This document shows positions 9,332 through 17,982 of a stretch of 64,000 nt of DNA, piece after piece; within the stretch, counting starts at the first letter, position 1, and every line of letters begins with the position of its first letter. The DNA lies in the NCBI RefSeq assembly GCF_019397265.1, contig NZ_CP068985.1:930001-994000 (forward strand). The letters are read 5' to 3'. The translations under genes and the position numbers were made by a program. A model generated the notes under the pieces. That model saw nothing but the letters and a program-made list of their open reading frames with translations. It searched no databases and was not told where the DNA came from. This stretch comes from Nonomuraea coxensis DSM 45129 (GTDB taxonomy: Bacteria > Actinomycetota > Actinomycetes > Streptosporangiales > Streptosporangiaceae).

Positions 9332-9810
9332 GGCGTGCTCACCGCCTGACCCATCTCCTGGGCGCCCCTGCGCACCGCGCGGACGATGTTGCAGTAGCCG
9401 GTGCAGCGGCACAGGTTGCCCTCAAGCCCCTGCCTGATGGCGTCCTCCGACGGGTCGGGGTCGTCCCGGAGCAGGTCGATCGCGGCCATGACCATGCCGG
9501 GCGTGCAGTAGCCGCACTGCAGCGCGTGCTCTTCGTGGAAGGCCCGCTGCATCGGGTGCATCGAGCCGCCCGAGCCCAGGCCCTCGATGGTGACGATCTC
9601 GCAGCCGTCGGCCTGCACGGCCAGCACCGAGCAGCTCTTGACGCTCTTGCCGTCCAGCATGACCGTGCAGGCGCCGCAGTTGCTGGTGTCGCAGCCGACC
9701 GGGGTGCCGGTCTTGCCGAGGCGTTCTCTCAGGAGATGAACGAGCAGGAGTCGCGGCTCGACGTCCTCTTCGTAGCTGATTCCGTCAACGGTGACGGAGA
9801 TTCGGGGCAT
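9328..9810 (-). CDS. coxS: [2Fe-2S] small subunit CoxS
   Basis: Iron-sulfur subunit of 160 aa, normal for the family. The N-terminal plant-type ferredoxin cluster site is [15 protein letters not shown], with the fourth Cys in KSCSVLA. The C-terminal four-helix cluster site is QCGYCTPGM and [11 protein letters not shown]. It relays electrons from the Mo centre to FAD. It is the first gene of the S-L-M-G operon. GGAGG lies four bases before the ATG, and a plausible -35/-10 pair lies 43-70 bases upstream. Confidence 0.93.
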   Translation of the reverse strand: MPRISVTVDGISYEEDVEPRLLLVHLLRERLGKTGTPVGCDTSNCGACTVMLDGKSVKSCSVLAVQADGCEIVTIEGLGSGGSMHPMQRAFHEEHALQCGYCTPGMVMAAIDLLRDDPDPSEDAIRQGLEGNLCRCTGYCNIVRAVRRGAQEMGQAVSTP

Positions 9811-9852
9811 ACGTCCTCCCTCTCAGGAGCGGGGGAAAGGCGGACACACCCG

Positions 9853-9880
9853 AAATTACGCTCGTGTTACGCCCGGTCAA
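9853..9880 (-). promoter_or_regulatory. candidate promoter of the cox operon
   Basis: Read on the minus strand, TTGACC (9880-9875) and TAATTT (9858-9853) are separated by 16 bases, close to the housekeeping sigma consensus. The implied start of transcription lies about 36 bases before the coxS ATG. A direct repeat GCGTAA-N5-GCGTAA lies across the spacer and -10 box and could bind a regulator. This comes from inspection only. Confidence 0.45.
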
Positions 9881-9883
9881 GGG

Positions 9884-10117
9884 TCACTTACCCCGGACCG
9901 CCCTCGCGACGATCGCCACGAGGCCCGCGAAGGCCAGCCCGAGCATCATGACACCCATCAGGACCAGGGCATCCGTGATCGCGCGGGTCACCACCAAGAT
10001 TCCGAGCACCACGAAGAGCGCACCGCTCAGCAGCGCCATCCAGTCCGTACGGTGCACCCGCCGGGGCCGCTCCACCTCGCGCGCCGCCCCGTCCCACGGG
10101 CCCGTCTCACGCGGCAC
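9884..10117 (-). CDS. small two-helix membrane protein, PspC-operon associated
   Basis: Small protein of 77 aa. A charged N-terminus of about 25 residues is followed by two hydrophobic helices (about 27-46 and 50-72) and a short basic tail, so both ends should be cytoplasmic. No family is recognised with confidence. It overlaps the end of the PspC membrane-protein gene by 11 bases in the same orientation, so it is cotranscribed with it. A role in the same envelope-stress module is inferred from the overlap. Confidence 0.65.
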   Translation of the reverse strand: MPRETGPWDGAAREVERPRRVHRTDWMALLSGALFVVLGILVVTRAITDALVLMGVMMLGLAFAGLVAIVARAVRGK

Positions 10118-11708
10118 GCCGCACCTCCATGTCGCCGAGCCCGCCCTTCAGGTCGAGCACGATCGTCGAGACCTTGCCGTCCGGCTTCTTCTCCGGCTCC
10201 AGCACCTGGTCCACCCGGACGTTCACGCCGCCGTGGATCCGCTGGTCGATCCGGATGTCACCGACCCGGTTGCCGGCGTGCACCTCCAGCCGCACCGTGG
10301 GCGGCACGACCACCTCCAGCTCGCCCATCGAGATCCTCGCCTCGACGGACGCCGTCGTCCCCGGGGCCAGCTCCAGGTCCGACAGGTCCAGCAGGCCCTT
10401 GCCGGCGCCGACGTCGTACACGGGGACCGCGGACAGCTCGCTCAGCGTCCTCGGCGCCCACTCGGACGGGCCGAAATTGCGCGGCATGCCGCCCAGCGTG
10501 AACCCGACGCTCACCGCGAGCACCACGGCGACGCCCGCGGCCACCAGCCCGGCGCCGCGGCCCCACCAGGTGGCGACCAGGAGGCCGGCGCCGATGGTGA
10601 TGAGCATCGCGCCGCCGACGATGGTCGGGCTCACGCCGGCGGCGGACCTGGTCTGGACCGCCACGACGATCCCTCCAATGATGATGGCCAGCAGGATGGT
10701 GATGGCGCCGATGAACGACTTGGGGCGGGGCGCGCGCTGCGGACGCCGGGGCGTCGGGCGGGCGTACAGGGCCGGGTCGTACGGCGAGGAGTAGCCGCCG
10801 GCGCGCCTGGCGGGGTCGAGGGGCCGGTAGGGGCCGTTGGGCGCGAACGGCTCACCGTAGGCGACGGCGGCCCGCGACCGCACCGTCTCATCGCCCGCCC
10901 CCCGGCCCCCAGCGGCCTCCCGCCCGGCGGACTCGTGCGCGGTCGGCTCATTGGCGGTGGGCTCATCGGCGCCGGGCTCACGCGCGGCCGGCACGTGTGC
11001 GGTCGGCTCGTATGTGGCGGGCTGGTGCGAGGCGGGCTGGTGTGCGGTCGGCTGGTGCGGCGGCGCGGGGTGCTCCACCGTCGCCGCGTCGCCCCTCCCC
11101 AGCTCGTCCCTCCCCGCCTCGTCCCTGGCCACCCCGACCGGGGAGGCCGCGGGCGCGGAGGGCATGGTGGCGGTGGCCGCCGGGGGAGCGGCCGTACGGA
11201 CCGTCGGCGTGGGCGGAGGGCTCGCGTACGTCGGCGCCGGCTGCTCGGCCCGGGGCCGCCGCCCCAGCCGCTCCGGCATCGACCGGGCCAGCCCCAGCAG
11301 ATCGACCCCGTTGGCGTGCGCGGCCAGCAGCGACACCGCCAGGAACACGCCCACCACGAGCGTCCCGGCGTCGATCCAGACCGTCGCCAGGTTGAGCCCC
11401 AGCCCGAACCCGAGCACCGCCGTGAGCAACGCCAGCACGGTCTCGGCGTCGAAGTCGCGCCGCGTCCACTGCTCGATGATGCCCGGGCTCCCGTTCGGCT
11501 CCTTCATCAGCAGGAAGGCCGCGATATACAAGAAGAGCCCCACGCCCGAGCCGAGCAGCAGCACGGCGAAGGCCACCCGGAACACCACCGGATCGATCCC
11601 GGTGTGGCGGCCCAGCCCCGCGCACACCCCCATGAAGATGCGCCCCTCGCCACTGCGTCGCAGTACGGTGGGGGGAGCGGCCGGATCCCTGGGCGGAGCT
11701 TCTGTCAT
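10107..11708 (-). CDS. PspC-domain multi-pass membrane protein
   Basis: Protein of 533 aa. The PspC domain is at about residues 15-75 (GRIFMGVCAGLGRHTGIDP). Further hydrophobic helices follow, then a long Pro/Ala/His/Glu-rich linker (about residues 210-270) built from degenerate x-E/Q-P-T-A repeats. A second membrane region comes next (about 330-410). The C-terminal soluble part, rich in Val/Arg beta-strand patterns, resembles the LiaF/DUF2154-type wall-stress response domain. The start at 11708 is the Met giving a short leader before PspC. It is divergent from the PspC sensor kinase (113-base spacer), an arrangement seen in actinobacterial envelope-stress modules, so it probably modulates that kinase. 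Confidence 0.8.
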   Translation of the reverse strand: MTEAPPRDPAAPPTVLRRSGEGRIFMGVCAGLGRHTGIDPVVFRVAFAVLLLGSGVGLFLYIAAFLLMKEPNGSPGIIEQWTRRDFDAETVLALLTAVLGFGLGLNLATVWIDAGTLVVGVFLAVSLLAAHANGVDLLGLARSMPERLGRRPRAEQPAPTYASPPPTPTVRTAAPPAATATMPSAPAASPVGVARDEAGRDELGRGDAATVEHPAPPHQPTAHQPASHQPATYEPTAHVPAAREPGADEPTANEPTAHESAGREAAGGRGAGDETVRSRAAVAYGEPFAPNGPYRPLDPARRAGGYSSPYDPALYARPTPRRPQRAPRPKSFIGAITILLAIIIGGIVVAVQTRSAAGVSPTIVGGAMLITIGAGLLVATWWGRGAGLVAAGVAVVLAVSVGFTLGGMPRNFGPSEWAPRTLSELSAVPVYDVGAGKGLLDLSDLELAPGTTASVEARISMGELEVVVPPTVRLEVHAGNRVGDIRIDQRIHGGVNVRVDQVLEPEKKPDGKVSTIVLDLKGGLGDMEVRRAA

Positions 11709-11821
11709 GCCACCATCGTGGCCCCACCGGTGCGCCCCCCGCATCCGGGAGACCCCTGACCCGACCCGGGGGTCGTTCCCTGATGCCCGGTCCGCCCCTT
11801 ACGTGTGACGATGACGGTGTT

Positions 11822-13036
11822 ATGGCTGACCAGAAGACACTCGCCGAGCCGGGCACCGGCGGAGAAGCGCCGTACCGGCGGATGATGCGCCCGATGGAGG
11901 GCCGCCTGCTCGGCGGGGTGGCCCAGGGCCTGGCCGCGCAGCTCAAGCTCGATCCCGTGGTGATCAGGCTGATGTTCGTGCTGCTCAGCGTCGTGGACGG
12001 GGTCGGCATGGTGGCCTACGCCGTGCTGTGGATGATCACGCCGCGCCGCCCGCACGAGGGGCCGCCGCCGCAGCGTGACTGGAGCCAGCTTGCCGCGTTC
12101 ACCGCGATCGGGGTGGCGCTGGCCGCGTTCGGCTGGCTGACCGGGGCCTCGGCGGGCGGCATCGGGATGTTGCCGTTCGCGGTGGGCGGGATCGGCGCGC
12201 TGATCCTGTGGCAGCAGGCCGATCCCGAGCGGCGGCGGAGCTGGATGAGCGGGGCGGCGCTCAGCATCAGGAAGAACCGCGTGCGCACGCTGCTGGGCGT
12301 GGGGCTGGTGGTGATCGGCGCGGTCGGGTTCCTCTACTCGCAGGGCGAGCTGGCCCAGGCCCGGCCGGGGCTGCTGTTCACGGTCGTGGTGGTCGGCGGC
12401 CTGGCGGTCATCGCCGCGCCCTGGCTGGCCGGCCTGTGGAAGGAGCTCCAGCTCGAACGGCGCGAGCGCATCAGGCAGGAGGAGCGCGCCGAGGTCGCCG
12501 CCATGGTGCACGACTCGGTGCTGCACACCCTGACGCTGATCCAGCGTGTCGCGCACGACCCGCGCGAGGTCACCCGCCTGGCCCGCTCGCAGGAGCGCGA
12601 GCTGCGCAACTGGCTCTACCAGCCGGCCCAGGACGCCGACGCGACGGTGGCGGCGGCGGTGCGCAGGATCGCGGCAGAGGAGGAGGACGCCCACGGCGTG
12701 CCGATCGAGGTGGTCTGCGTCGGCGACGTGCCGTTCGACTCGGGCGGCCGGCTCGCGGCCATGATGAAGGCGTCCCGCCAGGCCATGGTCAACGCGGCCA
12801 AGTACAGCGAGAGCCCCTCCGTTTCGGTGTACGCGGAAGTAGAGGGTGAAGAAGTGGCCGTTTTCGTGAAGGATCGGGGCAAGGGCTTCGATCTCGACGC
12901 GGTCCCCCTCGACCGGATGGGGATCAGGGAGTCCATCATCGGAAGAATGGAACGCCACGGAGGCTCCGCCCGGATCCGCACCGAGCCGGGCGAGGGCACG
13001 GAAGTGATGCTGATGATGAAGGTGGAGAAACAATGA
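11822..13036 (+). CDS. PspC-domain sensor histidine kinase
   Basis: Membrane histidine kinase of 404 aa. Residues 18-75 form a PspC domain (GRLLGGVAQGLAAQL) with the first helix pair. More hydrophobic helices follow to about residue 205. The DHp helix (AAMVHDSVLHTLTLIQR) puts the phospho-accepting His at about residue 230, in the HisKA_3-like HD-x-x-x-H arrangement. The HATPase region has the N-box MVNAAKYSES and G-box KDRGKGFD. Its stop overlaps the response-regulator ATG (ATGA, 13033-13036). The shared PspC fold with the divergent membrane protein suggests that both sense membrane state. Confidence 0.88.
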   Translation: MADQKTLAEPGTGGEAPYRRMMRPMEGRLLGGVAQGLAAQLKLDPVVIRLMFVLLSVVDGVGMVAYAVLWMITPRRPHEGPPPQRDWSQLAAFTAIGVALAAFGWLTGASAGGIGMLPFAVGGIGALILWQQADPERRRSWMSGAALSIRKNRVRTLLGVGLVVIGAVGFLYSQGELAQARPGLLFTVVVVGGLAVIAAPWLAGLWKELQLERRERIRQEERAEVAAMVHDSVLHTLTLIQRVAHDPREVTRLARSQERELRNWLYQPAQDADATVAAAVRRIAAEEEDAHGVPIEVVCVGDVPFDSGGRLAAMMKASRQAMVNAAKYSESPSVSVYAEVEGEEVAVFVKDRGKGFDLDAVPLDRMGIRESIIGRMERHGGSARIRTEPGEGTEVMLMMKVEKQ

Positions 13037-13665
13037 CGCGCGTGCTGATCGTCGACGATCACCGGCTCTTCCGCTCGGGCGTGCGCGCCGAGCTCGGCGA
13101 CTCGATCGAGGTCGTGGGCGAGGCCGAGGACGTCGAGTCGGCCGTCAAGGCGATCGCCGAGCTGCGGCCGGACGTCGTCCTGCTGGACGTGCACATGCCG
13201 GGCGGCGGCGGCCAGGAGGTGCTGCGCCGGGTGCTCGGCTCCGGCTCGACGGTCCGTTTCCTCGCGCTGTCGGTCTCCGACGCCGCCGAGGACGTCATCG
13301 GCGTCATCCGGGGCGGCGCCCGCGGCTACGTCACCAAGAACATCAGCGGCAGGGAGCTGACCGACGCCGTCCGGCGGGTGGCCGAGGGCGACGCGGTGTT
13401 CTCGCCACGGCTGGCGGGGTTCGTGCTGGACGCGTTCGCCTCCTCCGAGGCGCCGTCGATCGACCCGGAGCTGGACTCACTGACGCAGCGGGAGCGGGAG
13501 GTGCTGCGGCTGATCGCGCGGGGGTACGCGTACAAGGAGATCGCGAAGGAGCTGTTCATCTCGGTGAAGACCGTGGAGACGCACGTGTCGTCCGTGCTGC
13601 GCAAGCTGCAGCTCTCCAACCGCCACGAGCTGTCCCGCTGGGCCACGGCGCGCCGTCTGGTCTGA
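13033..13665 (+). CDS. LuxR/NarL-family response regulator
   Basis: Response regulator of 210 aa. The receiver domain (residues 1-120) has the acidic pair D8/D9, the phospho-acceptor Asp at about 52 (LLDVHMPG), and a Lys in YVTKN. The C-terminal LuxR-type helix-turn-helix (about 148-205) has LTQREREVLRLIARG and VKTVETHVSSVLRKL. It is translationally coupled to the PspC sensor kinase, which is its presumed partner. The targets are unknown, but the divergent PspC membrane gene and the downstream L,D-transpeptidase gene are the nearest candidates. Confidence 0.92.
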   Translation: MTRVLIVDDHRLFRSGVRAELGDSIEVVGEAEDVESAVKAIAELRPDVVLLDVHMPGGGGQEVLRRVLGSGSTVRFLALSVSDAAEDVIGVIRGGARGYVTKNISGRELTDAVRRVAEGDAVFSPRLAGFVLDAFASSEAPSIDPELDSLTQREREVLRLIARGYAYKEIAKELFISVKTVETHVSSVLRKLQLSNRHELSRWATARRLV

Positions 13666-13786
13666 GGTGGATTAGGCCCAGTTTGGACCGTTACAGGATA
13701 GTTATCGGCTAACTGCCTACGAATCAGCCGTCTCGTTTGTCACACAGAGAGGTACCGAATGAGCACATAGTCCAGGAGTAACCCCC

Positions 13787-14782
13787 TTGAAGCGCGTCAC
13801 CCGGATGCTTCCGGCTCTGTTCGCCCTGGTCGTCGCGACGGCCTGTGCGGCGGAGACCGCCCCCGTCCCGCAAGCCCGCCCGACGGCCGCCCCCCAGGGC
13901 CAGGCCGCCATGGCCCCGGCCGCGGCCACGACCACCCCGTCGCCCACGCCCACGGCCACGACCACCGCGAAGATCAAACTGGGCATCGCGGACATCACCC
14001 CGATGGGGGAGAAGACCGAGAAGGTGGGCGTCGGCTTCCCGATCATCGTCACCTTCGACCGTGACGTGAGGACCAGGGACCGCGCCACGGTCGAGGCCCT
14101 GCTGCAGGTCGAGTCCGACAAGCCCAACGAGGGCGCCTGGCGGTGGGTGTCGGCCCGGAAGATCATCTATCGGACGAAGGCGTACTGGAAGCCGTACCAG
14201 AAGGTGCTCTTCACCGCGCGGCTGTCCGAGCTGCCCGGCAACACCGGCGGCAAGAACGTCTCCCGCCGCTTCGCCGTCGGCGCCCAGAACATCTCCCACG
14301 TCGACACGCGCAAGCACGTCATGAAGGTCTACCGCAACGGCAAGCTGGCCAAGAAGATCCCGATCAGCGCCGGCCGCGGCGGCCTGGTGCGCGGCGGCGT
14401 GGACGTCTACCTCACCACGAGCGGCACCCACCTCACCATGGGCAAGAAGGCCGTCGAGACGATGACCTCCTCCTGGATGGGCGTGACGGATCCGAAGGAC
14501 CCGCGCTACTACAAGGAGGAGATCCCCTGGGCCGTCCGGATCTCCGACAGCGGCGAGTACGTCCACCAGAGCGCCGGCTACTACCAGTATCTCGGCCGCT
14601 CCAACCAGAGCCACGGCTGCGTCCGCGCCACCCCCGAGGGCGCCAAGTGGTTCTACACGATCGCCCAGCGCGGCGACGTCGTCAAGATCACCGGCACCAA
14701 GCGCAAGCTGCAGTGGAACAACGGCTGGAGCTACTGGCAGCTCAGCTACAGCCAGTGGAAGAAGGGCAGTGCCCTGAAGTAG
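13787..14782 (+). CDS. L,D-transpeptidase lipoprotein (YkuD domain)
   Basis: Peptidoglycan 3-3 cross-linking enzyme of 331 aa. The N-terminus is a lipoprotein signal with Cys at about residue 20 (VVATACAAE; the -3 Ala makes the lipobox weak). A Pro/Thr/Ala-rich linker follows, then an Ig-like domain typical of actinobacterial Ldts (about 65-165). The YkuD catalytic domain contains SHGCVRATP with the catalytic Cys near residue 278. The start is TTG at 13787, with AGGAG eight bases upstream. It is the same orientation as the two-component genes but 121 bases away, so it probably has its own promoter. Confidence 0.88.
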   Translation: MKRVTRMLPALFALVVATACAAETAPVPQARPTAAPQGQAAMAPAAATTTPSPTPTATTTAKIKLGIADITPMGEKTEKVGVGFPIIVTFDRDVRTRDRATVEALLQVESDKPNEGAWRWVSARKIIYRTKAYWKPYQKVLFTARLSELPGNTGGKNVSRRFAVGAQNISHVDTRKHVMKVYRNGKLAKKIPISAGRGGLVRGGVDVYLTTSGTHLTMGKKAVETMTSSWMGVTDPKDPRYYKEEIPWAVRISDSGEYVHQSAGYYQYLGRSNQSHGCVRATPEGAKWFYTIAQRGDVVKITGTKRKLQWNNGWSYWQLSYSQWKKGSALK

Positions 14783-14809
14783 AGCCTCCCGAAGCTCCCC
14801 GAAGCTCGC

Positions 14810-14870
14810 CCGACGAGCGAAGGCGCGCCGCCGGCAGATCCTGGACCCCGGCGGCGCGCCTTCGCGTCGG
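14810..14870. terminator. bidirectional hairpin terminator
   Basis: A perfect 17-bp inverted repeat, CGAAGGCGCGCCGCCGG (14818-14834) and its complement (14848-14864), has a 13-base loop. The stem is extended by ccgacg/cgtcgg (14810-14815/14865-14870) across a two-base bulge. There is no T-run, as is usual in high-GC actinomycetes. It lies between the convergent L,D-transpeptidase and pcrA genes and can serve both. Confidence 0.85.
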
Positions 14871-14875
14871 CGCCC

Positions 14876-17149
14876 CTACAGCTTCTCCAGCGGCGCGTAC
14901 GCCAGCAGCAACGTCTTCTCCCCGCCGCTGCCGAAGTCGACCTTGACCTTGGTCTTCTCCGCCACGCCGTCGACCGACACCACCGTGCCGAGGCCGAACT
15001 GGTCGTGCGTCACCCGGTCGCCGGGCGTCAGCGACGGCACCTTGCGCCCGCCCGCGCCCGCGCCCGCCGCGCCGCCCCGGGCCGGCGCCGGCCGCGCCGC
15101 GGGCTCCCTGCGGGTCGCGGCGCTCCACGCCGACTTCTCCGGATCGGTGCGCCAGTCGATGAGCGTGCCCGGCACCTCGTTGACGAAGCGCGAGGCCGGA
15201 TTGAACGCCGGCGCCCCCCACGAGCTGCGCACGGCCGCCCGCGTCAGGTAGAGCCGCTGCCGCGCCCGGGTGATGCCGACGTAGGCCAGCCGCCGCTCCT
15301 CCTCCAGCTCCTTCGGCTCGCCCAGCGACCGGACGTGCGGGAACACGCCGTCCTCCATCGCCGTCAGGAACACCACGGGGAACTCCAGGCCCTTGGCGGT
15401 GTGCAGGGTCATCAGCGTGACGACCCCCTGCCCGCCGTCGGCCTCGGGGATCTGGTCGGCGTCGGCCACCAGCGAGACCTGCTCCAGGAACTCCACCAGC
15501 GTGCCCTCGGGGTTGGCCTCCTCGAACTCCGAGGCCACGGAGATCAGCTCGTTGAGGTTTTCCAGGCGGGACTCGTCCTGCGGGTCCTCGGACGCCTCCA
15601 GCTCGGCGCGGTAGCCGGTGGCCGCCAGCACCTCCTCGGCCAGCGCCGACGGCGGCACGCCCGCGGCCTTGGCGATCAGCTCCTCCAGCATGGCGACGAA
15701 CTCGCGCACCGCGTTGAGCGAGCGCGTGGCCATGCCGTAGGCCTCGTCGGCCCGCCGCAGCGCCTCCCAGTAGGTGATCCGCTCGCGCGCCGCCAGCGCC
15801 TCGACCATCGCCTCGGCCCGCTCGCCGATGCCCCGCTTGGGCACGTTGAGAATGCGGCGCAGGGACACCACGTCGCCGGGGTTGGCCAGCACGCGCAGGT
15901 AGGCCAGCAGGTCCTTGACCTCCTTGCGCTCGTAGAAGCGCACGCCCCCGACGACCTTGTAGGGCAGCCCGGTGCGGATGAAGATCTCCTCGAACACGCG
16001 GGAGGCCGCGTTGGTGCGGTAGAAGACGGCCACGTCGCCCGGCCTGACGCCCTCCTCGTCGCTCAGCCGGTCGACCTCCTGGGCCACGAACATGGCCTCG
16101 TCGTGCTCGTTGTCGGCGACGTAGCCGACGATCTTGGGGCCGTCGCCCTGGTCGGACCAGAGGTTCTTCGGCTTGCGCGACTCGTTGCGGGAGATGACGG
16201 CGTTGGCCGCGGCCAGGATGTTCTGGGTCGAGCGGTAGTTCTGCTCCAGCAGGATGGTGCGGGCGTCGGGGTAGTCGCGCTCGAACTCCAGGATGTTGCG
16301 GATCGTCGCGCCGCGGAAGGCGTAGATCGACTGGTCGGCGTCGCCGACCACGCACAGCTCGGACTGGCTGGTCCCCGAGCGCACCTGCTCGCCGTCGGCG
16401 GTGCGCAGCTCGGGATGGCCGACCAGCTCCCTGATCAGGATGTATTGAGCGTGGTTGGTGTCCTGGTATTCGTCCACCAGGACGTGCCTGAACCGCATCC
16501 GGTAGTGCTCGGCCACGTCGGGGAAGAGCTGGAACAACGTCACCGTGTTCATGATGATGTCGTCGAAGTCCATCGCCCCGGCCTCGGTGAGCTTGAGCTG
16601 GTAGGACTTGTAGGCTTGGGCGAGCGTCTTCTCCAGGTGCGAGCCCGCCCGGTCGAGCGCGCTCTCGTAGTCGACCAGCTCGTTCTTGAAGTTGCTGACC
16701 TGGGCCGAGAACGAGCGCGGCGGGTAGCGCTTGGGGTCGAGGTCCATCTCGCGGCAGACCATCGCCATGAGCCGCTGCGAGTCGGCCTGGTCGTAGATGG
16801 AGAAACTGGACGGGAACCCGAGCCGCTTGGCCTCCCGCCGCAGGATGCGCATGCACGCGCTGTGGAACGTCATCACCCACATCGCCCGCGAGCGCGGCCC
16901 GATGAGCTTGTCGATGCGCTCCTTCATCTCCTTGGCGGCCTTGTTGGTGAACGTGATCGCCAGGATCTCGCCCGGATGCACGTCACGCTCGGCCAGCAGG
17001 TAGGCGATGCGGTGGGTGAGCACCCGAGTCTTCCCCGACCCCGCTCCCGCCACGATGAGCAGGGGGCTGCCGTGATGGATCACGGCCTCGCGCTGCTGCG
17101 GGTTGAGGCCGTCGAGCAAGGGGTGGTCAACAGAGACTTGGGTCGGCAC
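14876..17149 (-). CDS. pcrA: ATP-dependent DNA helicase PcrA/UvrD
   Basis: SF1A 3'-5' helicase of 757 aa acting in repair and in clearing stalled replication or transcription complexes. Walker A is VAGAGSGKTR (about residues 31-40). Later motifs include DEYQDTNHAQY, DADQSIYAFRGA, EQNYRSTQNIL, TLHTAKGLEFPVVFL and AYVGITRAR. The C-terminal 45 residues (HDQFGLGTVV ... DFGSGGEKTLL) form the Tudor-like domain that contacts RNA polymerase in PcrA. The length and domain order are normal. The linker before the Tudor-like domain is Ala/Arg/Gly-rich. It is transcribed divergently from the PIG-L deacetylase gene. Confidence 0.96.
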   Translation of the reverse strand: MPTQVSVDHPLLDGLNPQQREAVIHHGSPLLIVAGAGSGKTRVLTHRIAYLLAERDVHPGEILAITFTNKAAKEMKERIDKLIGPRSRAMWVMTFHSACMRILRREAKRLGFPSSFSIYDQADSQRLMAMVCREMDLDPKRYPPRSFSAQVSNFKNELVDYESALDRAGSHLEKTLAQAYKSYQLKLTEAGAMDFDDIIMNTVTLFQLFPDVAEHYRMRFRHVLVDEYQDTNHAQYILIRELVGHPELRTADGEQVRSGTSQSELCVVGDADQSIYAFRGATIRNILEFERDYPDARTILLEQNYRSTQNILAAANAVISRNESRKPKNLWSDQGDGPKIVGYVADNEHDEAMFVAQEVDRLSDEEGVRPGDVAVFYRTNAASRVFEEIFIRTGLPYKVVGGVRFYERKEVKDLLAYLRVLANPGDVVSLRRILNVPKRGIGERAEAMVEALAARERITYWEALRRADEAYGMATRSLNAVREFVAMLEELIAKAAGVPPSALAEEVLAATGYRAELEASEDPQDESRLENLNELISVASEFEEANPEGTLVEFLEQVSLVADADQIPEADGGQGVVTLMTLHTAKGLEFPVVFLTAMEDGVFPHVRSLGEPKELEEERRLAYVGITRARQRLYLTRAAVRSSWGAPAFNPASRFVNEVPGTLIDWRTDPEKSAWSAATRREPAARPAPARGGAAGAGAGGRKVPSLTPGDRVTHDQFGLGTVVSVDGVAEKTKVKVDFGSGGEKTLLLAYAPLEKL

Positions 17150-17244
17150 CTACCTAGGTTAAGACGCTCCACCGACAAACGGCGCCCGGAATGCGATCCG
17201 CCTGGCGCCGGTTCTCCCCTCAGGAACATCGCGAAAGGGGAGTC

Positions 17245-17964
17245 ATGCTGCCGCAGGCCGAGATCAACCGGGTGCTGTACGTCACCGCGCATCCCGACGA
17301 CGTCGACTTCGGCGCGGCCGGGAGCGCGGCGCTCTTCGTCGACCAAGGCGTCGAGGTCACGTACCTGCTGGTCACCGACGGCGACGCGGGCGGCAACGAG
17401 CGCACGCTGGACAACACCGGGATGGCCGAGCTGCGGCGGAGCGAGCAGCGCGCCGCGGCCAAGGCCGTGGGCGTCACCGACGTCCGCTTCCTCGGCCACC
17501 CCGACGGTCAGGTGGTGCCGTCCCTGGAGCTGCGGCGCTCCGTCGCCCGCGTGATCCGCCAGGTGCGTCCCGACCTGGTGGTGACCCACCACCCCGACCG
17601 CAACTACCGTTTCGTCGCCCCGAGCCATCCCGACCACCGCGCCGTCGGCGGCGCCACCCTCGACGCCGTCTACCCCGACGCGCGCAACCCGTACGCCTTC
17701 CCCGAGCTGCTGCTGGAGGAGGGCCTGGAGGCGTGGACGGTCCGCGAGGTCTGGCTGACCGGCGGGCCCGCGCCCGACCACTACGTGGACGTCACCGACG
17801 TCATCGACCGCAAGCTCGCGGCCCTGCAGTCGCACGTCAGCCAGGTGGCGCACGTGGAGGGGTTCGCCGAGGTCGTCAAGAGCCGCTTCGCCGCCTGGGC
17901 CGAGCAGGCCGGCTTCGGCCCGGGCCGCTACGCGGAGGCGTTCCAGGTCGTCCCCACGGCCTGA
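17245..17964 (+). CDS. PIG-L/LmbE-family deacetylase
   Basis: Zinc-dependent N-deacetylase of 239 aa. The first metal motif is AHPDD (about residues 15-19) and the second is SHPDH near residue 132. AAAGGGGA precedes the ATG at 17245, so an upstream ATG at 17191 is not used. The family includes MshB and Mca of mycothiol metabolism and de-N-acetylases of antibiotic precursors. This protein is shorter than typical MshB or Mca (about 290 aa), so the substrate stays open. No obvious operon partner lies downstream; the next genes are convergent. Confidence 0.85.
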   Translation: MLPQAEINRVLYVTAHPDDVDFGAAGSAALFVDQGVEVTYLLVTDGDAGGNERTLDNTGMAELRRSEQRAAAKAVGVTDVRFLGHPDGQVVPSLELRRSVARVIRQVRPDLVVTHHPDRNYRFVAPSHPDHRAVGGATLDAVYPDARNPYAFPELLLEEGLEAWTVREVWLTGGPAPDHYVDVTDVIDRKLAALQSHVSQVAHVEGFAEVVKSRFAAWAEQAGFGPGRYAEAFQVVPTA

Positions 17965-17982
17965 CCCGCCCCGCGCGAGGGC

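Noticed and set aside
7256-9349. 697-codon plus-strand ORF opposite coxL
   Set aside because: Antisense shadow; coxL carries intact molybdopterin motifs on the other strand.
15005-17554. 849-codon plus-strand ORF opposite pcrA
   Set aside because: It is the antisense shadow of pcrA, caused by GC3 bias. The composition is His/Arg/Gly-rich with no domains, while the minus strand encodes an intact helicase.
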